A DNA stretch of 64,000 nucleotides, taken from contig JBAIAA010001616.1 in NCBI GenBank assembly GCA_037893245.1, forward strand, positions 23,685 through 87,684. The letters run 5' to 3'. The notes beneath the pieces were generated by a model. It saw only the letters and a list, made by a program, of their open reading frames with translations, was not told the origin of the DNA and ran no database searches. A program made the translations under genes and the position numbers. Below, piece after piece: positions 12,394 to 26,141 of the stretch. Source of the stretch: Crossaster papposus (Eukaryota; Echinodermata; Asteroidea; Velatida; Solasteridae). Positions within the stretch are counted from its first letter, which is position 1. Each line of letters begins with the position of its first letter.

Positions 12394-14107
12394 CTTATGC
12401 ACACTTCTTTCCCTTTACATATTTCTTATGCACACTTCTTTCCCTTTACATATTTCTTATGCACACTTCTTTCCCTTTACATATTTCTTATGCACACTTC
12501 TTTCCCTTTACATATTTCTTATGCACACTTCTTTCCCTTTACATATTTCTTATGCACACTTCTTTCCCTTTACATATTTCTTATGCACACTTCTTTCCCT
12601 TTACATATTTCTTATGCACACTTCTTTCCCTTTACATATTTCTTATGCACACTTCATTCCCTTTACATATTTCTTATGCACACTTCTTTCCCTTTACATA
12701 TTTCTTATGCACACTTCTTTCCCTTTACATATTTCTTATGCACACTTCTTTCCCTTTACATATTTCTTATGCACACTTCTTTCCCTTTACATATTTCTTA
12801 TGCACACTTCTTTCCCTTTACATATTTCTTATGCACACTTCTTTCCCTTTACATATTTCTTATGCACACTTCTTTCCCTTTACATATTTCTTATGCACAC
12901 TTCTTTTCCTTTACATATTTCTTATGCACACTTCTTTCCCTTTACATATTTCTTATGCACACTTCTTTCCCTTTACATATTTCTTATGCACACTTCTTTC
13001 CCTTTACATATTTCTTATGCACACTTCTTTCCCTTTACATATTTCTTATGCACACTTCTTTCCCTTTACATATTTCTTATGCACACTTCTTTCCCTTTAC
13101 ATATTTATTATGCACACTTCTTTCCCTTTACATATTTCTTATGCACACTTCTTTCCCTTTACATATTTCTTATGCACACTTCTTTCCCTTTACATATTTC
13201 TTATGCACACTTCTTTCCCTTTACATATTTCTTATGCACACTTCTTTCCCTTTACATATTTCTTATGCACACTTCTTTCCCTTTACATATTTCTTATGCA
13301 CACTTCTTTCCCTTTACATATTTCTTATGCACACTTCTTTCCCTTTACATATTTAACTCGAGGGCTTGTTCCCACATCATGTGTTTATTTCTTATGCACA
13401 CTTCTTTCCCTTTACATATTTCTTATGCACACTTATTTCCCTTTACATATTTCTTATGCACACTTCTTTCCCTTGACATATTTAACTCGAGGGCTTGTTC
13501 CCACATCATGTGTTTATTTCTTATGCACACTTCTTTCCCTTTACATATTTCTTATGCACACTTCTTTCCCTTTACATATTTCTTATGCACACTTCTTTCC
13601 CTTTACATATTTCTTATGCACACTTCTTTCCCTTTAAATATTTCTTATGCACACTTCTTTCCCTTTACATATTTCTTATGCACACCTCTTTCCCTTTACA
13701 TATTTCTTATGCACACTTCTTTCCCTTTACATATTTCTTATGCACACTTCTTTCCCTTTACATATTTCTTATGCACACTTATTTCCCTTTACATATTTAT
13801 TATGCACACTTCTTTCCCTTTACATATTTCTTATGCACACTTATTTCCCTTTACATATTTCTTATGCACACTTCTTTCCCTTTACATATTTCTTATGCAC
13901 ACTTATTTCCCTTTACATATTTCTTATGCACACTTCTTTCCCTTTACATATTTCTTATGCACACTTCTTTCCCTTTACATATTTCTTATGCACACTTCTT
14001 TCCCTTTACATATTTCTTATGCACACTTCTTTCCCTTGATTATTTCTTATGCACACTTCTTTCCCTTTACATATTCCTTATGCACACTTCTTTCCCTTTA
14101 CATATTT

Positions 14108-14143
14108 AACTCGACGGCTTGTTTCCACATCATGTGTTTATTT
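14108..14143 (+). repeat. 36-bp insert, CTCGACGG variant (copy A2)
   Basis: Carries the A-family CTCGAC change and a private CTTGTTTCCACATC change, so the GGG/CCC pairing is weakened as well. Confidence 0.92.
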
Positions 14144-14989
14144 CTTATGCACACTTCTTTCCCTTTACATATTTAACTCGAGGGCTTGTTCCCACATCAT
14201 GTGTTTATTTCTTATGCACACTTCTTTCCCTTTACATATTTCTTATGCACACTTCTTTCCCTTTACATATTTTGTATGCACACTTCTTTCCCTTTACATA
14301 TTTAACTCGAGGGCTTGTTCCCACATCATGTGTTTATTTCTTATGCACACTTCTTTCCCTTTACATATTTCTTATGCACACTTCTTTCCCTTTACATATT
14401 TCTTATGCACACTTCTTTCCCTTTACATATTTCTTATGCACACTTCTTTCCCTTTACATATTTCTTATGCACACTTCTTTCCCTTTACATATTTCTTATG
14501 CACACTTCTTTCCCTTTACATATTTCTTATGCACACTTCTTTCCCTTTACATATTTCTTATGCACACTTCTTTCCCTTTACATATTTCTTATGCACACTT
14601 CTTTCCCTTTACATATTTCTTATGCACACTTCTTTCCCTTTACATATTTCTTATGCACACTTCTTTCCCTTTACATATTTCTTATGCACACTTCTTTCCC
14701 TTTACATATTTCTTATGCACACTTCTTTCCCTTTACATATTTCTTATGCACACTTCTTTCCCTTTACATATTTCTTATGCACACTTCTTTCCCTTTACAT
14801 ATTTCTTATGCACACTTCTTTCCCTTTACATATTTCTTAGGCACACTTCTTTCCCTTTACATATTTCTTATGCACACTTCTTTCCCTTTACATATTTCTT
14901 ATGCACACTTCTTTCCCTTTACATATTTCTTATGCACACTTCTTTCCCTTTATTATTTCTTATGCACACTTCTTTCCCTTTACATATTT

Positions 14990-15025
14990 AACTCGAGGGC
15001 TTGTCCCGACATCATGTGTTTATTT
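14990..15025 (+). repeat. 36-bp insert, CCCGAC variant (copy A2)
   Basis: Diagnostic CTTGTCCCGAC, 39 bp after a TTTATTATTTC short unit, as in the other A and B copies. Followed by 9 units. Confidence 0.93.
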
Positions 15026-16057
15026 CTTATGCACACTTCTTTCCCTTTGCATATTTCTTATGCACACTTCTTTCCCTTTACATATTTCTTATGCACACTT
15101 CTTTCCCTTTACATATTTCTTATGCACACTTCTTTCCCTTTACATATTTCTTATGCACACTTCTTTCCCTTTACATATTTCTTATGCACACTTCTTTCCC
15201 TTTACATATTTCTTATGCACACTTCTTTCCCTTTACATATTTCTTATGCACACTTCTTTCCCTTTACATATTTCTTATGCACACTTCTTTCCCTTTACAT
15301 ATTTAACTCGAGGGCTTGTTCCCACATCATGTGTTTATTTCTTATGCACACTTCTTTCCCTTTACATATTTCTTATGCACACTTATTTCCCTTTACATAT
15401 TTCTTATGCACACTTCTTTCCCTTGACATATTTAACTCGAGGGCTTGTTCCCACATCATGTGTTTATTTCTTATGCACACTTCTTTCCCTTTACATATTT
15501 CTTATGCACACTTCTTTCCCTTTACATATTTCTTATGCACACTTCTTTCCCTTTACATATTTCTTATGCACACTTCTTTCCCTTTAAATATTTCTTATGC
15601 ACACTTCTTTCCCTTTACATATTTCTTATGCACACTTCTTTCCCTTTACATATTTCTTATGCACACTTCTTTCCCTTTACATATTTCTTATGCACACTTC
15701 TTTCCCTTTACATATTTCTTATGCACACTTATTTCCCTTTACATATTTATTATGCACACTTCTTTCCCTTTACATATTTCTTATGCACACTTATTTCCCT
15801 TTACATATTTCTTATGCACACTTCTTTCCCTTTACATATTTCTTATGCACACTTATTTCCCTTTACATATTTCTTATGCACACTTCTTTCCCTTTACATA
15901 TTTCTTATGCACACTTCTTTCCCTTTACATATTTCTTATGCACACTTCTTTCCCTTTACATATTTCTTATGCACACTTCTTTCCCTTGATTATTTCTTAT
16001 GCACACTTCTTTCCCTTTACATATTCCTTATGCACACTTCTTTCCCTTTACATATTT

Positions 16058-16093
16058 AACTCGACGGCTTGTTCCCACATCATGTGTTTATTT
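16058..16093 (+). repeat. 36-bp insert, CTCGACGG variant (copy A3)
   Basis: Third and last copy with CTCGAC in place of the XhoI hexamer. Confidence 0.92.
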
Positions 16094-16939
16094 CTTATGC
16101 ACACTTCTTTCCCTTTACATATTTAACTCGAGGGCTTGTTCCCACATCATGTGTTTATTTCTTATGCACACTTCTTTCCCTTTACATATTTCTTATGCAC
16201 ACTTCTTTCCCTTTACATATTTTGTATGCACACTTCTTTCCCTTTACATATTTAACTCGAGGGCTTGTTCCCACATCATGTGTTTATTTCTTATGCACAC
16301 TTCTTTCCCTTTACATATTTCTTATGCACACTTCTTTCCCTTTACATATTTCTTATGCACACTTCTTTCCCTTTACATATTTCTTATGCACACTTCTTTC
16401 CCTTTACATATTTCTTATGCACACTTCTTTCCCTTTACATATTTCTTATGCACACTTCTTTCCCTTTACATATTTCTTATGCACACTTCTTTCCCTTTAC
16501 ATATTTCTTATGCACACTTCTTTCCCTTTACATATTTCTTATGCACACTTCTTTCCCTTTACATATTTCTTATGCACACTTCTTTCCCTTTACATATTTC
16601 TTATGCACACTTCTTTCCCTTTACATATTTCTTATGCACACTTCTTTCCCTTTACATATTTCTTATGCACACTTCTTTCCCTTTACATATTTCTTATGCA
16701 CACTTCTTTCCCTTTACATATTTCTTATGCACACTTCTTTCCCTTTACATATTTCTTATGCACACTTCTTTCCCTTTACATATTTCTTAGGCACACTTCT
16801 TTCCCTTTACATATTTCTTATGCACACTTCTTTCCCTTTACATATTTCTTATGCACACTTCTTTCCCTTTACATATTTCTTATGCACACTTCTTTCCCTT
16901 TATTATTTCTTATGCACACTTCTTTCCCTTTACATATTT

Positions 16940-16975
16940 AACTCGAGGGCTTGTCCCGACATCATGTGTTTATTT
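16940..16975 (+). repeat. 36-bp insert, CCCGAC variant (copy A3)
   Basis: Diagnostic CTTGTCCCGAC, 39 bp after a TTTATTATTTC unit. Followed by 22 units and a CATGTTTAAC insert, the same interval as in B2 (26106 to 26824). Confidence 0.93.
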
Positions 16976-18657
16976 CTTATGCACACTTCTTTCCCTTTAC
17001 ATATTTCTTATGCACACTTCTTTCCCTTTACATATTTCTTATGCACACTTCTTTCCCTTTACATATTTCTTATGCACACTTCTTTCCCTTTACATATTTC
17101 TTATGCACACTTCTTTCCCTTTACATATTTCTTATGCACACTTCTTTCCCTTTACATATTTCTTATGCACACTTCTTTCCCTTTACATATTTCTTATGCA
17201 CACTTCTTTCCCTTTACATATTTCTTATGCACACTTCTTTCCCTTTACATATTTCTTATGCACACTTCTTTCCCTTTACATATTTCTTATGCACACTTCT
17301 TTCCCTTTACATATTTCTTATGCACACTTCTTTCCCTTTACATATTTCTTATGCACACTTCTTTCCCTTAACATATTTCTTATGCACACTTCTTTCCCTT
17401 TACATATTTCTTATGCACACTTCTTTCCCTTTACATATTTCTTATGCACACTTCTTTCCCTTTACATATTTCTTATGCACACTTCTTTCCCTTTACATAT
17501 TTCTTATGCACACTTCTTTCCCTTTACATATTTCTTATGCACACTTCTTTCCCTTTACATATTTCTTATGCACACTTCTTTCCCTTTACATATTTCTTAT
17601 GCACACTTCTTTCCCTTTACATATTTCTTATGCACACTTCTTTCCCTTTACATGTTTAACTCGAGGGCTTGTTCCCACATCATGTGTTTATTTCTTATGC
17701 ACACTTCTTTCCCTTTACATATTTCTTATGCACACTTCTTTCCCTTTACATATTTCTTATGCACACTTCTTTCCCTTTACATGTTTAACTCGAGGGCTTG
17801 TTCCCACATCATGTGTTTATTTCTGATGCACACTTCTTTCCCTTTACATATTTATTATGCACACTTCTTTCCCTTTACATATTTCTTATGCACACTTCTT
17901 TCCCTTTACATATTTCTTATGCACACTTCTTTCCCTTTACATATTTCTTATGCACACTTCTTTCCCTTTACATATTTCTTATGCACACTTCTTTCCCTTT
18001 ACATATTTCTTATGCACACTTCTTTCCCTTTACATATTTCTTATGCACACTTCTTTCCCTTTACATATTTCTTATGCACACTTCTTTCCCTTTACATATT
18101 TCTTATGCACACTTCTTTCCCTTTACATATTTCTTATGCACACTTCTTTCCCTTTAGATATTTCTTATGCACACTTCTTTCCCTTTACATATTCATTATG
18201 CACACTTCTTTCCCTTTACATATTTCTTATGCACACTTCTTTCCCTTTACATATTTCTTATGCACACTTCTTTCCCTTTATTATTTCTTATGCACACTTC
18301 TTTCCCTTTACATATTTCTTATGCACACTTCTTTCCATTTACATATTTCTTATGCACACTTCTTTCCCTTTACATATTTCTTATGCACACTTCTTTCCCT
18401 TTACATATTTCTTATGCACACTTCTTTCCCTTTATTATTTCTTATGCACACTTCTTTCCCTTTACATATTTCTTATGCACACTTCTTTACCTTTACATAA
18501 TTCTTATGCACACTTGTTTCCCTTTACATATTTCTTATGCACACTTCTTTCCCTTTACATATTTCTTATGCACACTTCTTTCCCTTTATATATTTCTTAT
18601 GCACACTTCTTTCCCTTTACATATTTCTTATGCACACTTCTTTCCCTTTACATATTT

Positions 18658-19229
18658 AACTCGAGGGCTTGTTCCCACATCATGTGTTTATTTCTTATGC
18701 ACACTTCTTTCCCTTTACATATTTAACTCGAGGGCTTGTTCCCACATCATGTGTTTATTTCTTATGCACACTTCTTTCCCTTTACATATTTCTTATGCAC
18801 ACTTCTTTCCCTTTACATATTTCTTATGCACACTTCTTTCCCTTTACATATTTAACTCGAGGGCTTGTTCCCACATCATGTGTTTATTTCTTATGCACAC
18901 TTCTTTCCCTTTACATATTTCTTATGCACACTTCTTTCCCTTTACATATTTCTTATGCACACTTCTTTCCCTTTACATATTTCTTATGCACACCTCTTTC
19001 CCTTTATTATTTCTTATGCACACTTCTTTCCCTTTACATATTTCTTATGCACACTTCTTTCCCTTTACATATTTCTTATGCACACTTCTTTCCCTTTACA
19101 TATTTCTTATGCACACTTCTTTCCCTTTACATATTTCTTATGCACACTTCTTTCCCTTTATATATTTCTTATGCACACTTCTTTCCCTTTACATATTTCT
19201 TATGCACACTTCTTTCCCTTTACATATTT
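18658..19229 (+). repeat. Short linker block with 1-3-11 spacing
   Basis: Insert starts: 18658, 18725, 18854, then 11 units to 19230 (one of them 1 bp short, TTTATTATTTC). It carries one instance of the 1-3 couplet and connects A copy 3 to block B1. It is equivalent to part of the 1-3-16 stretches at 22541 and 32027. Confidence 0.85.
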
Positions 19230-19425
19230 AACTCGAGGGCTTGTTCCCACATCATGTGTTTATTTCTTATGCACACTTCTTTCCCTTTACATATTTAACT
19301 CGAGGGCTTGTTCCCACATCATGTGTTTATTTCTTATGCACACTTCTTTCCCTTTACATATTTCTTATGCACACTTCTTTCCCTTTACATATTTTGTATG
19401 CACACTTCTTTCCCTTTACATATTT

Positions 19426-19461
19426 AACTCGAGGGCTTGTTCCCACATCATGTCTTTATTT
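19426..19461 (+). repeat. 36-bp insert, CATGTCTTTA variant (B1)
   Basis: G to C in the dyad (CATCATGTCTTTA), which shortens the CACAT/ATGTG palindrome by its outer pair. The same change is at 25265 and 29160. The following junction is also altered here (TTTCGTATGC). Confidence 0.9.
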
Positions 19462-20173
19462 CGTATGCACACTTCTTTCCCTTTACATATTTCTTATGCA
19501 CACTTCTTTCCCTTTACATATTTCTTATGCACACTTCTTTCCCTTTACATATTTTTTATGCACACTTCTTTCCCTTTACATATTTCTTATGCACACTTCT
19601 TTCCCTTTACATATTTCTTATGCACACTTCTTTCCCTTTACATATGTCTTATGCACACTTCTTTCCCTTTACATATTTCTTATGCACACTTCTTTCCCTT
19701 TACATATTTCTTATGCACACTTCTTTCCCTTTACATATTTCTTATGCACACTTCTTTCCCTTTACATATTTCTTATGCACACTTCTTTCCCTTTACATAT
19801 TTCTTATGCACACTTCTTTCCCTTTACATATTTCTTATGCACACTTCTTTCCCTTTACATATTTCTTATGCACACTTCTTTCCCTTTACATATTTCTTAT
19901 GCACACTTCTTTCCCTTTACATATTTCTTATGCACACTTCTTTCCCTTTACATATTTCTTATGCACACTTCTTTCCCTTTACATATTTCTTATGCACACT
20001 TCTTTCCCTTTACATATTTCTTATGCACACTTCTTTCCCTTTACATATTTCTTATGCACACTTCTTTCCCTTTACATATTTCTTATGCACACTTCTTTCC
20101 CTTTACATATTTCTTATGCACACTTCTTTCCCTTTATTATTTCTTATGCACACTTCTTTCCCTTTACATATTT

Positions 20174-20209
20174 AACTCGAGGGCTTGTCCCGACATCATG
20201 TGTTTATTT
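20174..20209 (+). repeat. 36-bp insert, CCCGAC variant (B1)
   Basis: Diagnostic CTTGTCCCGAC, 39 bp after a TTTATTATTTC unit. The TTAGGCAC marker that precedes it in the other five copies is absent here. Confidence 0.92.
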
Positions 20210-23200
20210 CTTATGCACACTTCTTTCCCTTTACATATTTCTTATGCACACTTCTTTCCCTTTACATATTTCTTATGCACACTTCTTTCCCTTTACATAT
20301 TTCTTATGCACACTTCTTTCCCTTTACATATTTCTTATGCACACTTCTTTCCCTTTACATATTTCTTATGCACACTTCTTTCCCTTTACATATTTCTTAT
20401 GCACACTTCTTTCCCTTTACATATTTCTTATGCACACTTCTTTCCCTTTACATATTTCTTATGCACACTTCTTTCCCTTTACATATTTCTTATGCACACT
20501 TCTTTCCCTTTACATATTTCTTATGCACACTTCTTTCCCTTTACATATTTCTTATGCACACTTCTTTCCCTTTACATATTTCTTATGCACACTTCTTTCC
20601 CTTTACATATTTCTTATGCACACTTCTTTCCCTTTACATATTTCTTATGCACACTTCTTTCCCTTAACATATTTCTTATGCACACTTCTTTCCCTTTACA
20701 TATTTCTTATGCACACTTTTTTCCCTTTACATATTTCTTATGCACACTTCTTTCCCTTTACATATTTCTTATGCACACTTCTTTCCCTTTACATATTTCT
20801 TATGCACACTTCTTTCCCTTTACATATTTCTTATGCACACTTCTTTCCCTTTACATATTTCTTATGCACACTTCTTTCCCTTTACATATTTCTTATGCAC
20901 ACTTCTTTCCCTTTACATATTTCTTATGCACACTTCTTTCCCTTTACATGTTTAACTCGAGGGCTTGTTCCCACATCATGTGTTTATTTCTTATGCACAC
21001 TTCTTTCCCTTTACATATTTCTTATGCACACTTCTTTCCCTTTACATATTTCTTATGCACACTTCTTTCCCTTTACATATTTCTTATGCACACTTCTTTC
21101 CCTTTACATATTTCTTATGCACACTTCTTTCCCTTTACATATTTCTTATGCACACTTCTTTCCCTTTACATATTTCTTATGCACACTTCTTTCCCTTTAC
21201 ATATTTCTTATGCACACTTCTTTCCCTTTACATATTTCTTATGCACACTTCTTTCCCTTTAGATATTTCTTATGCACACTTCTTTCCCTTTACATATTCA
21301 TTATGCACACTTCTTTCCCTTTACATATTTCTTATGCACACTTCTTTCCCTTTACATATTTCTTATGCACACTTCTTTCCCTTTATTATTTCTTATGCAC
21401 ACTTCTTTCCCTTTACATATTTCTTATGCACACTTCTTTCCATTTACATATTTCTTATGCACACTTCTTTCCCTTTACATATTTCTTATGCACACTTCTT
21501 TCCCTTTACATATTTCTTATGCACACTTCTTTCCCTTTCATATTTCTTATGCACACTTCTTTCCCTTTACATATTTCTTATGCACACTTCTTTACCTTTA
21601 CATAATTCTTATGCACACTTCTTTCCCTTTACATATTTCTTATGCACACTTCTTTCCCTTTACATATTTCTTATGCACACTTCTTTCCCTTTATATATTT
21701 CTTATGCACACTTCTTTCCCTTTACATATTTCTTATGCACACTTCTTTCCCTTTACATATTTCTTATGCACACTTCTTTCCCTTTACATATTTCTTATGC
21801 ACACTTCTTTCCCTTTACATATTTCTTATGCACACTTCTTTCCCTTTACATGTTTAACTCGAGGGCTTGTTCCCACATCATGTGTTTATTTCTTATGCAC
21901 ACTTCTTTCCCTTTACATATTTCTTATGCACACTTCTTTCCCTTTACATATTTCTTATGCACACTTCTTTCCCTTTACATATTTCTTATGCACACTTCTT
22001 TCCCTTTACATATTTCTTATGCACACTTCTTTCCCTTTACATATTTCTTATGCACACTTCTTTCCCTTTACATATTTCTTATGCACACTTCTTTCCCTTT
22101 ACATATTTCTTATGCACACTTCTTTCCCTTTACATATTTCTTATGCACACTTCTTTCCCTTTATTATTTCTTATGCACACTTCTTTCCCTTTACATATTT
22201 CTTATGCACACTTCTTTCCATTTACATATTTCTTATGCACACTTCTTTCCCTTTACATATTTCTTATGCACACTTCTTTCCCTTTACATATTTCTTATGC
22301 ACACTTCTTTCCCTTTATTATTTCTTATGCACACTTCTTTCCCTTTACATATTTCTTATGCACACTTCTTTACCTTTACATAATTCTTATGCACACTTCT
22401 TTCCCTTTACATATTTCTTATGCACACTTCTTTCCCTTTACATATTTCTTATGCACACTTCTTTCCCTTTATATATTTCTTATGCACACTTCTTTCCCTT
22501 TACATATTTCTTATGCACACTTCTTTCCCTTTACATATTTAACTCGAGGGCTTGTTCCCACATCATGTGTTTATTTCTTATGCACACTTCTTTCTCTTTA
22601 CATATTTAACTCGAGGGCTTGTTCCCACATCATGTGTTTATTTCTTATGCACAATTCTTTCCCTTTACATATTTCTTATGCACACTTCTTTCCCTTTACA
22701 TATTTCTTATGCACACTTCTTTCCCTTTACATATTTAACTCGAGGGCTTGTTCCCACATCATGTGTTTATTTCTTATGCACACTTCTTTCCCTTTACATA
22801 TTTCTTATGCACACTTCTTTCCCTTTACATATTTCTTATGCACACTTCTTTCCCTTTACATATTTCTTATGCACACTTCTTTCCCTTTATTATTTCTTAT
22901 GCACACTTCTTTCCCTTTACATATTTCTTATGCACACTTCTTTCCCTTTACATATTTCTTATGCACACTTCTTTCCCTTTACATATTTCTTATGCACACT
23001 TCTTTCCCTTTACATATTTCTTATGCACACTTCTTTCCCTTTATTATTTCTTATGCACACTTCTTTCCCTTTACATATTTCTTATGCACACTTCTTTCCC
23101 TTTACATATTTCTTATGCACACTTCTTTCCCTTTACATATTTCTTATGCACACTTCTTTCCCTTTACATATTTCTTATGCACACTTCTTTATCTTTATAT

Positions 23201-25264
23201 ATTTCTTATGCACACTTCTTTCCCTTTACATATTTCTTATGCACACTTCTTTCCCTTTACATATTTAACTCGAGGGCTTGTTCCCACATCATGTGTTTAT
23301 TTCTTATGCACACTTCTTTCCCTTTACATATTTAACTCGAGGGCTTGTTCCCACATCATGTGTTTATTTCTTATGCACACTTCTTTCCCTTTACATATTT
23401 CTTATGCACACTTCTTTCCCTTTACATATTTCTTATGCACACTTCTTTCCCTTTACATATTTAACTCGAGGGCTTGTTCCCACATCATGTGTTTATTTCT
23501 TATGCACACTTCTTTCCCTTTACATATTTCTTATGCACACTTCTTTCCCTTTACATATTTCTTATGCACACTTCTTTCCCTTTACATATTTCTTATGCAC
23601 ACTTCTTTCCCTTTACATATTTCTTATGCACACTTCTTTACCTTTACATATTTCTTATGCACACTTCTTTCCCTTTACATATTTCTTATGCACACTTCTT
23701 TCCCTTTACATATTTCTTATGCACACTTCTTTCCCTTTACATATTTCTTATGCACACTTCTTTCCCTTTACATATTTCTTATGCACACTTCTTTCCCTTT
23801 ACATATTTTGTATGCACACTTCTTTCCCTTTACATATTTCTTATGCACACTTCTTTCCCTTTACATATTTCTTATGCACACTTCTTTCCCTTTACATATT
23901 TCTTATGCACACTTCTTTCCCTTTACATATTTCTTATGCACACTTCTTTCCCTTTACATATTTCTTATGCACACTTCTTTCCCTTTACATATTTCTTATG
24001 CACACTTCTTTCCCTTTACATATTTCTTATGCACACTTCTTTCCCTTTACATATTTCTTATGCACACTTCTTTCCCTTTACATATTTCTTATGCACACTT
24101 CTTTCCCTTTACATATTTCTTATGCACACTTCTTTCCCTTTACATATTTCTTATGCACACTTCTTTCCCTTTACATATTTCTTATGCACACTTCTTTCCC
24201 TTTACATATTTCTTATGCACACTTCTTTCCCTTTACATATTTCTTATGCACACTTCTTTCCCTTTACATATTTCTTATGCACACTTCTTTCCCTTTACAT
24301 GTTTAACTCGAGGGCTTGTTCCCACATCATGTGTTTATTTCTTATGCACACTTCTTTCCCTTTACATATTTCTTATGCACACTTCTTTCCCTTTACATAT
24401 TTCTTATGCACACTTCTTTCCCTTTACATATTTAACTCGAGGGCTTGTTCCCACATCATGTGTTTATTTCTTATGCACACTTCTTTCCCTTTACATATTT
24501 CTTATGCACACTTCTTTCCCTTTACATATTTCTTATGCACACTTCTTTCCCTTTACATATTTCTTATGCACACTTCTTTCCCTTTACATATTTCTTGTGC
24601 ACACTTCTTTCCCTTTACATATTTCTTATGCACACTTCTTTCCCTTTACATATTTAACTCGAGGGCTTGTTCCCACATCATGTGTTTATTTCTTATGCAC
24701 ACTTCTTTCCCTTTACATATTTAACTCGAGGGCTTGTTCCCACATCATGTGTTTATTTCTTATGCACACTTCTTTCCCTTTACATATTTCTTATGCACAC
24801 TTCTTTCCCTTTACATATTTCTTATGCACACTTCTTTCCCTTTACATATTTAACTCGAGGGCTTGTTCCCACATCATGTGTTTATTTCTTATGCACACTT
24901 CTTTCCCTTTACATATTTCTTATGCACACTTCTTTCCCTTTACATATTTCTTATGCACACTTCTTTCCCTTTACATATTTCTTATGCACACTTCTTTCCC
25001 TTTACATATTTCTTATGCACACTTCTTTCCCTTTACATATTTCTTATGCACACTTCTTTCCCTTTATATATTTCTTATGCACACTTCTTTCCCTTTACAT
25101 ATTTCTTATGCACATCTCTTTCCCTTTACATATTTAACTCGAGGGCTTGTTCCCACATCATGTGTTTATTTCTTATGCACACTTCTTTCCCTTTACATAT
25201 TTCTTATGCACACTTCTTTCCCTTTACATATTTTGTATGCACACTTCTTTCCCTTTACATATTT

Positions 25265-25300
25265 AACTCGAGGGCTTGTTCCCACATCATGTCTTTATTT
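25265..25300 (+). repeat. 36-bp insert, CATGTCTTTA variant (B2)
   Basis: Same G to C dyad change as 19426 and 29160. Followed after three units by the TATTTTTTATGC variant and later TATGTCTTATG, as in B1 and B3. Confidence 0.9.
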
Positions 25301-26105
25301 CTTATGCACACTTCTTTCCCTTTACATATTTCTTATGCACACTTCTTTCCCTTTACATATTTCTTATGCACACTTCTTTCCCTTTACATATTTTTTATGC
25401 ACACTTCTTTCCCTTTACATATTTCTTATGCACACTTCTTTCCCTTTACATATTTCTTATGCACACTTCTTTCCCTTTACATATGTCTTATGCACACTTC
25501 TTTCCCTTTACATATTTCTTATGCACACTTCTTTCCCTTTACATATTTCTTATGCACACTTCTTTCCCTTTACATATTTCTTATGCACACTTCTTTCCCT
25601 TTACATATTTCTTATGCACACTTCTTTCCCTTTACATATTTCTTATGCACACTTCTTTCCCTTTACATATTTCTTATGCACACTTCTTTCCCTTTACATA
25701 TTTCTTATGCACACTTCTTTCCCTTTACATATTTCTTATGCACACTTCTTTCCCTTTACATATTTCTTATGCACACTTCTTTCCCTTTACATATTTCTTA
25801 TGCACACTTCTTTCCCTTTACATATTTCTTATGCACACTTCTTTCCCTTTACATATTTCTTATGCACACTTCTTTCCCTTTACATATTTCTTATGCACAC
25901 TTCTTTCCCTTTACATATTTCTTATGCACACTTCTTTCCCTTTACATATTTCTTAGGCACACTTCTTTCCCTTTACATATTTCTTATGCACACTTCTTTC
26001 CCTTTACATATTTCTTATGCACACTTCTTTCCCTTTACATATTTCTTATGCACACTTCTTTCCCTTTATTATTTCTTATGCACACTTCTTTCCCTTTACA
26101 TATTT

Positions 26106-26141
26106 AACTCGAGGGCTTGTCCCGACATCATGTGTTTATTT
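26106..26141 (+). repeat. 36-bp insert, CCCGAC variant (B2)
   Basis: Diagnostic CTTGTCCCGAC, 39 bp after a TTTATTATTTC unit; TTAGGCAC occurs about 155 bp upstream, as in A1-A3 and B3. Confidence 0.93.

Larger units (their letters stand above)
10625..13354 (+). repeat. Higher-order repeat A, copy 1 (2,730 bp)
   Basis: Insert starts: 10625, 10754, 11378, 11445, 11574, 12260, 12358. Units between successive inserts: 3, 19, 1, 3, 21, 2, 31. Markers shared with copies 2 and 3: CCTTGACATA one unit before the second insert; CTTTAAATATTT at about 10905; TTATTTCCC units; TTGATTATTT and ATATTCCTTATG just before the CTCGACGG insert at 11378; TATTTTGTATGC at about 11540; TTAGGCAC at about 12107; the shortened TTTATTATTTC unit 39 bp before the CCCGAC insert. 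The CCCGAC insert is locally duplicated here (12260 and 12358, two units apart), which is unique to this copy. Confidence 0.92.
13355..15304 (+). repeat. Higher-order repeat A, copy 2 (1,950 bp)
   Basis: Insert starts: 13355, 13484, 14108, 14175, 14304, 14990. Units between: 3, 19, 1, 3, 21, 9. The first five intervals equal those of copy 1 and the same marker substitutions recur 2,730 bp after their partners. The copy is 780 bp shorter than copy 1, exactly one insert (36) plus 24 units (744). Private changes include GTTTCCACATC in the insert at 14108 and TTTGCATATTT at about 15050. Confidence 0.92.
15305..18657 (+). repeat. Higher-order repeat A, copy 3 (3,353 bp)
   Basis: Insert starts: 15305, 15434, 16058, 16125, 16254, 16940, 17658, 17787. 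Units between: 3, 19, 1, 3, 21, 22, 3, 27. The first five intervals match copies 1 and 2. Past the CCCGAC insert it holds a 22-unit run ending in CATGTTTAAC (17658), which is the state also seen in blocks B. Late markers CTTTAGATATTT (about 18156), ATATTCATTATG (about 18193), CCATTTAC (about 18334) and CATAATTC (about 18500) recur in B1, B2 and B3. Confidence 0.9.
19230..25135 (+). repeat. Higher-order block B1 (5,906 bp)
   Basis: Insert starts: 19230, 19297, 19426, 20174, 20954, 21856, 22541, 22608, 22737, 23267, 23334, 23463, 24305, 24434, 24656, 24723, 24852. Units between: 1, 3, 23, 24, 28, 21, 1, 3, 16, 1, 3, 26, 3, 6, 1, 3, 8. Inserts at 20954, 21856 and 24305 are preceded by CATGTTT instead of CATATTT. 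Markers: CATGTCTTTA insert, TATTTTTTATGC, TATGTCTTATG, CCCTTAACAT, CTTTAGATATT, ATATTCATTATG, CCCTTTCATATTT, CATAATTC, CTTTATCTTTATATA, TTCTTGTGCAC, CACATCTCTTT. From 20954 to 24852 the barcode is identical to that of B3 at +9,486 bp. Confidence 0.92.
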
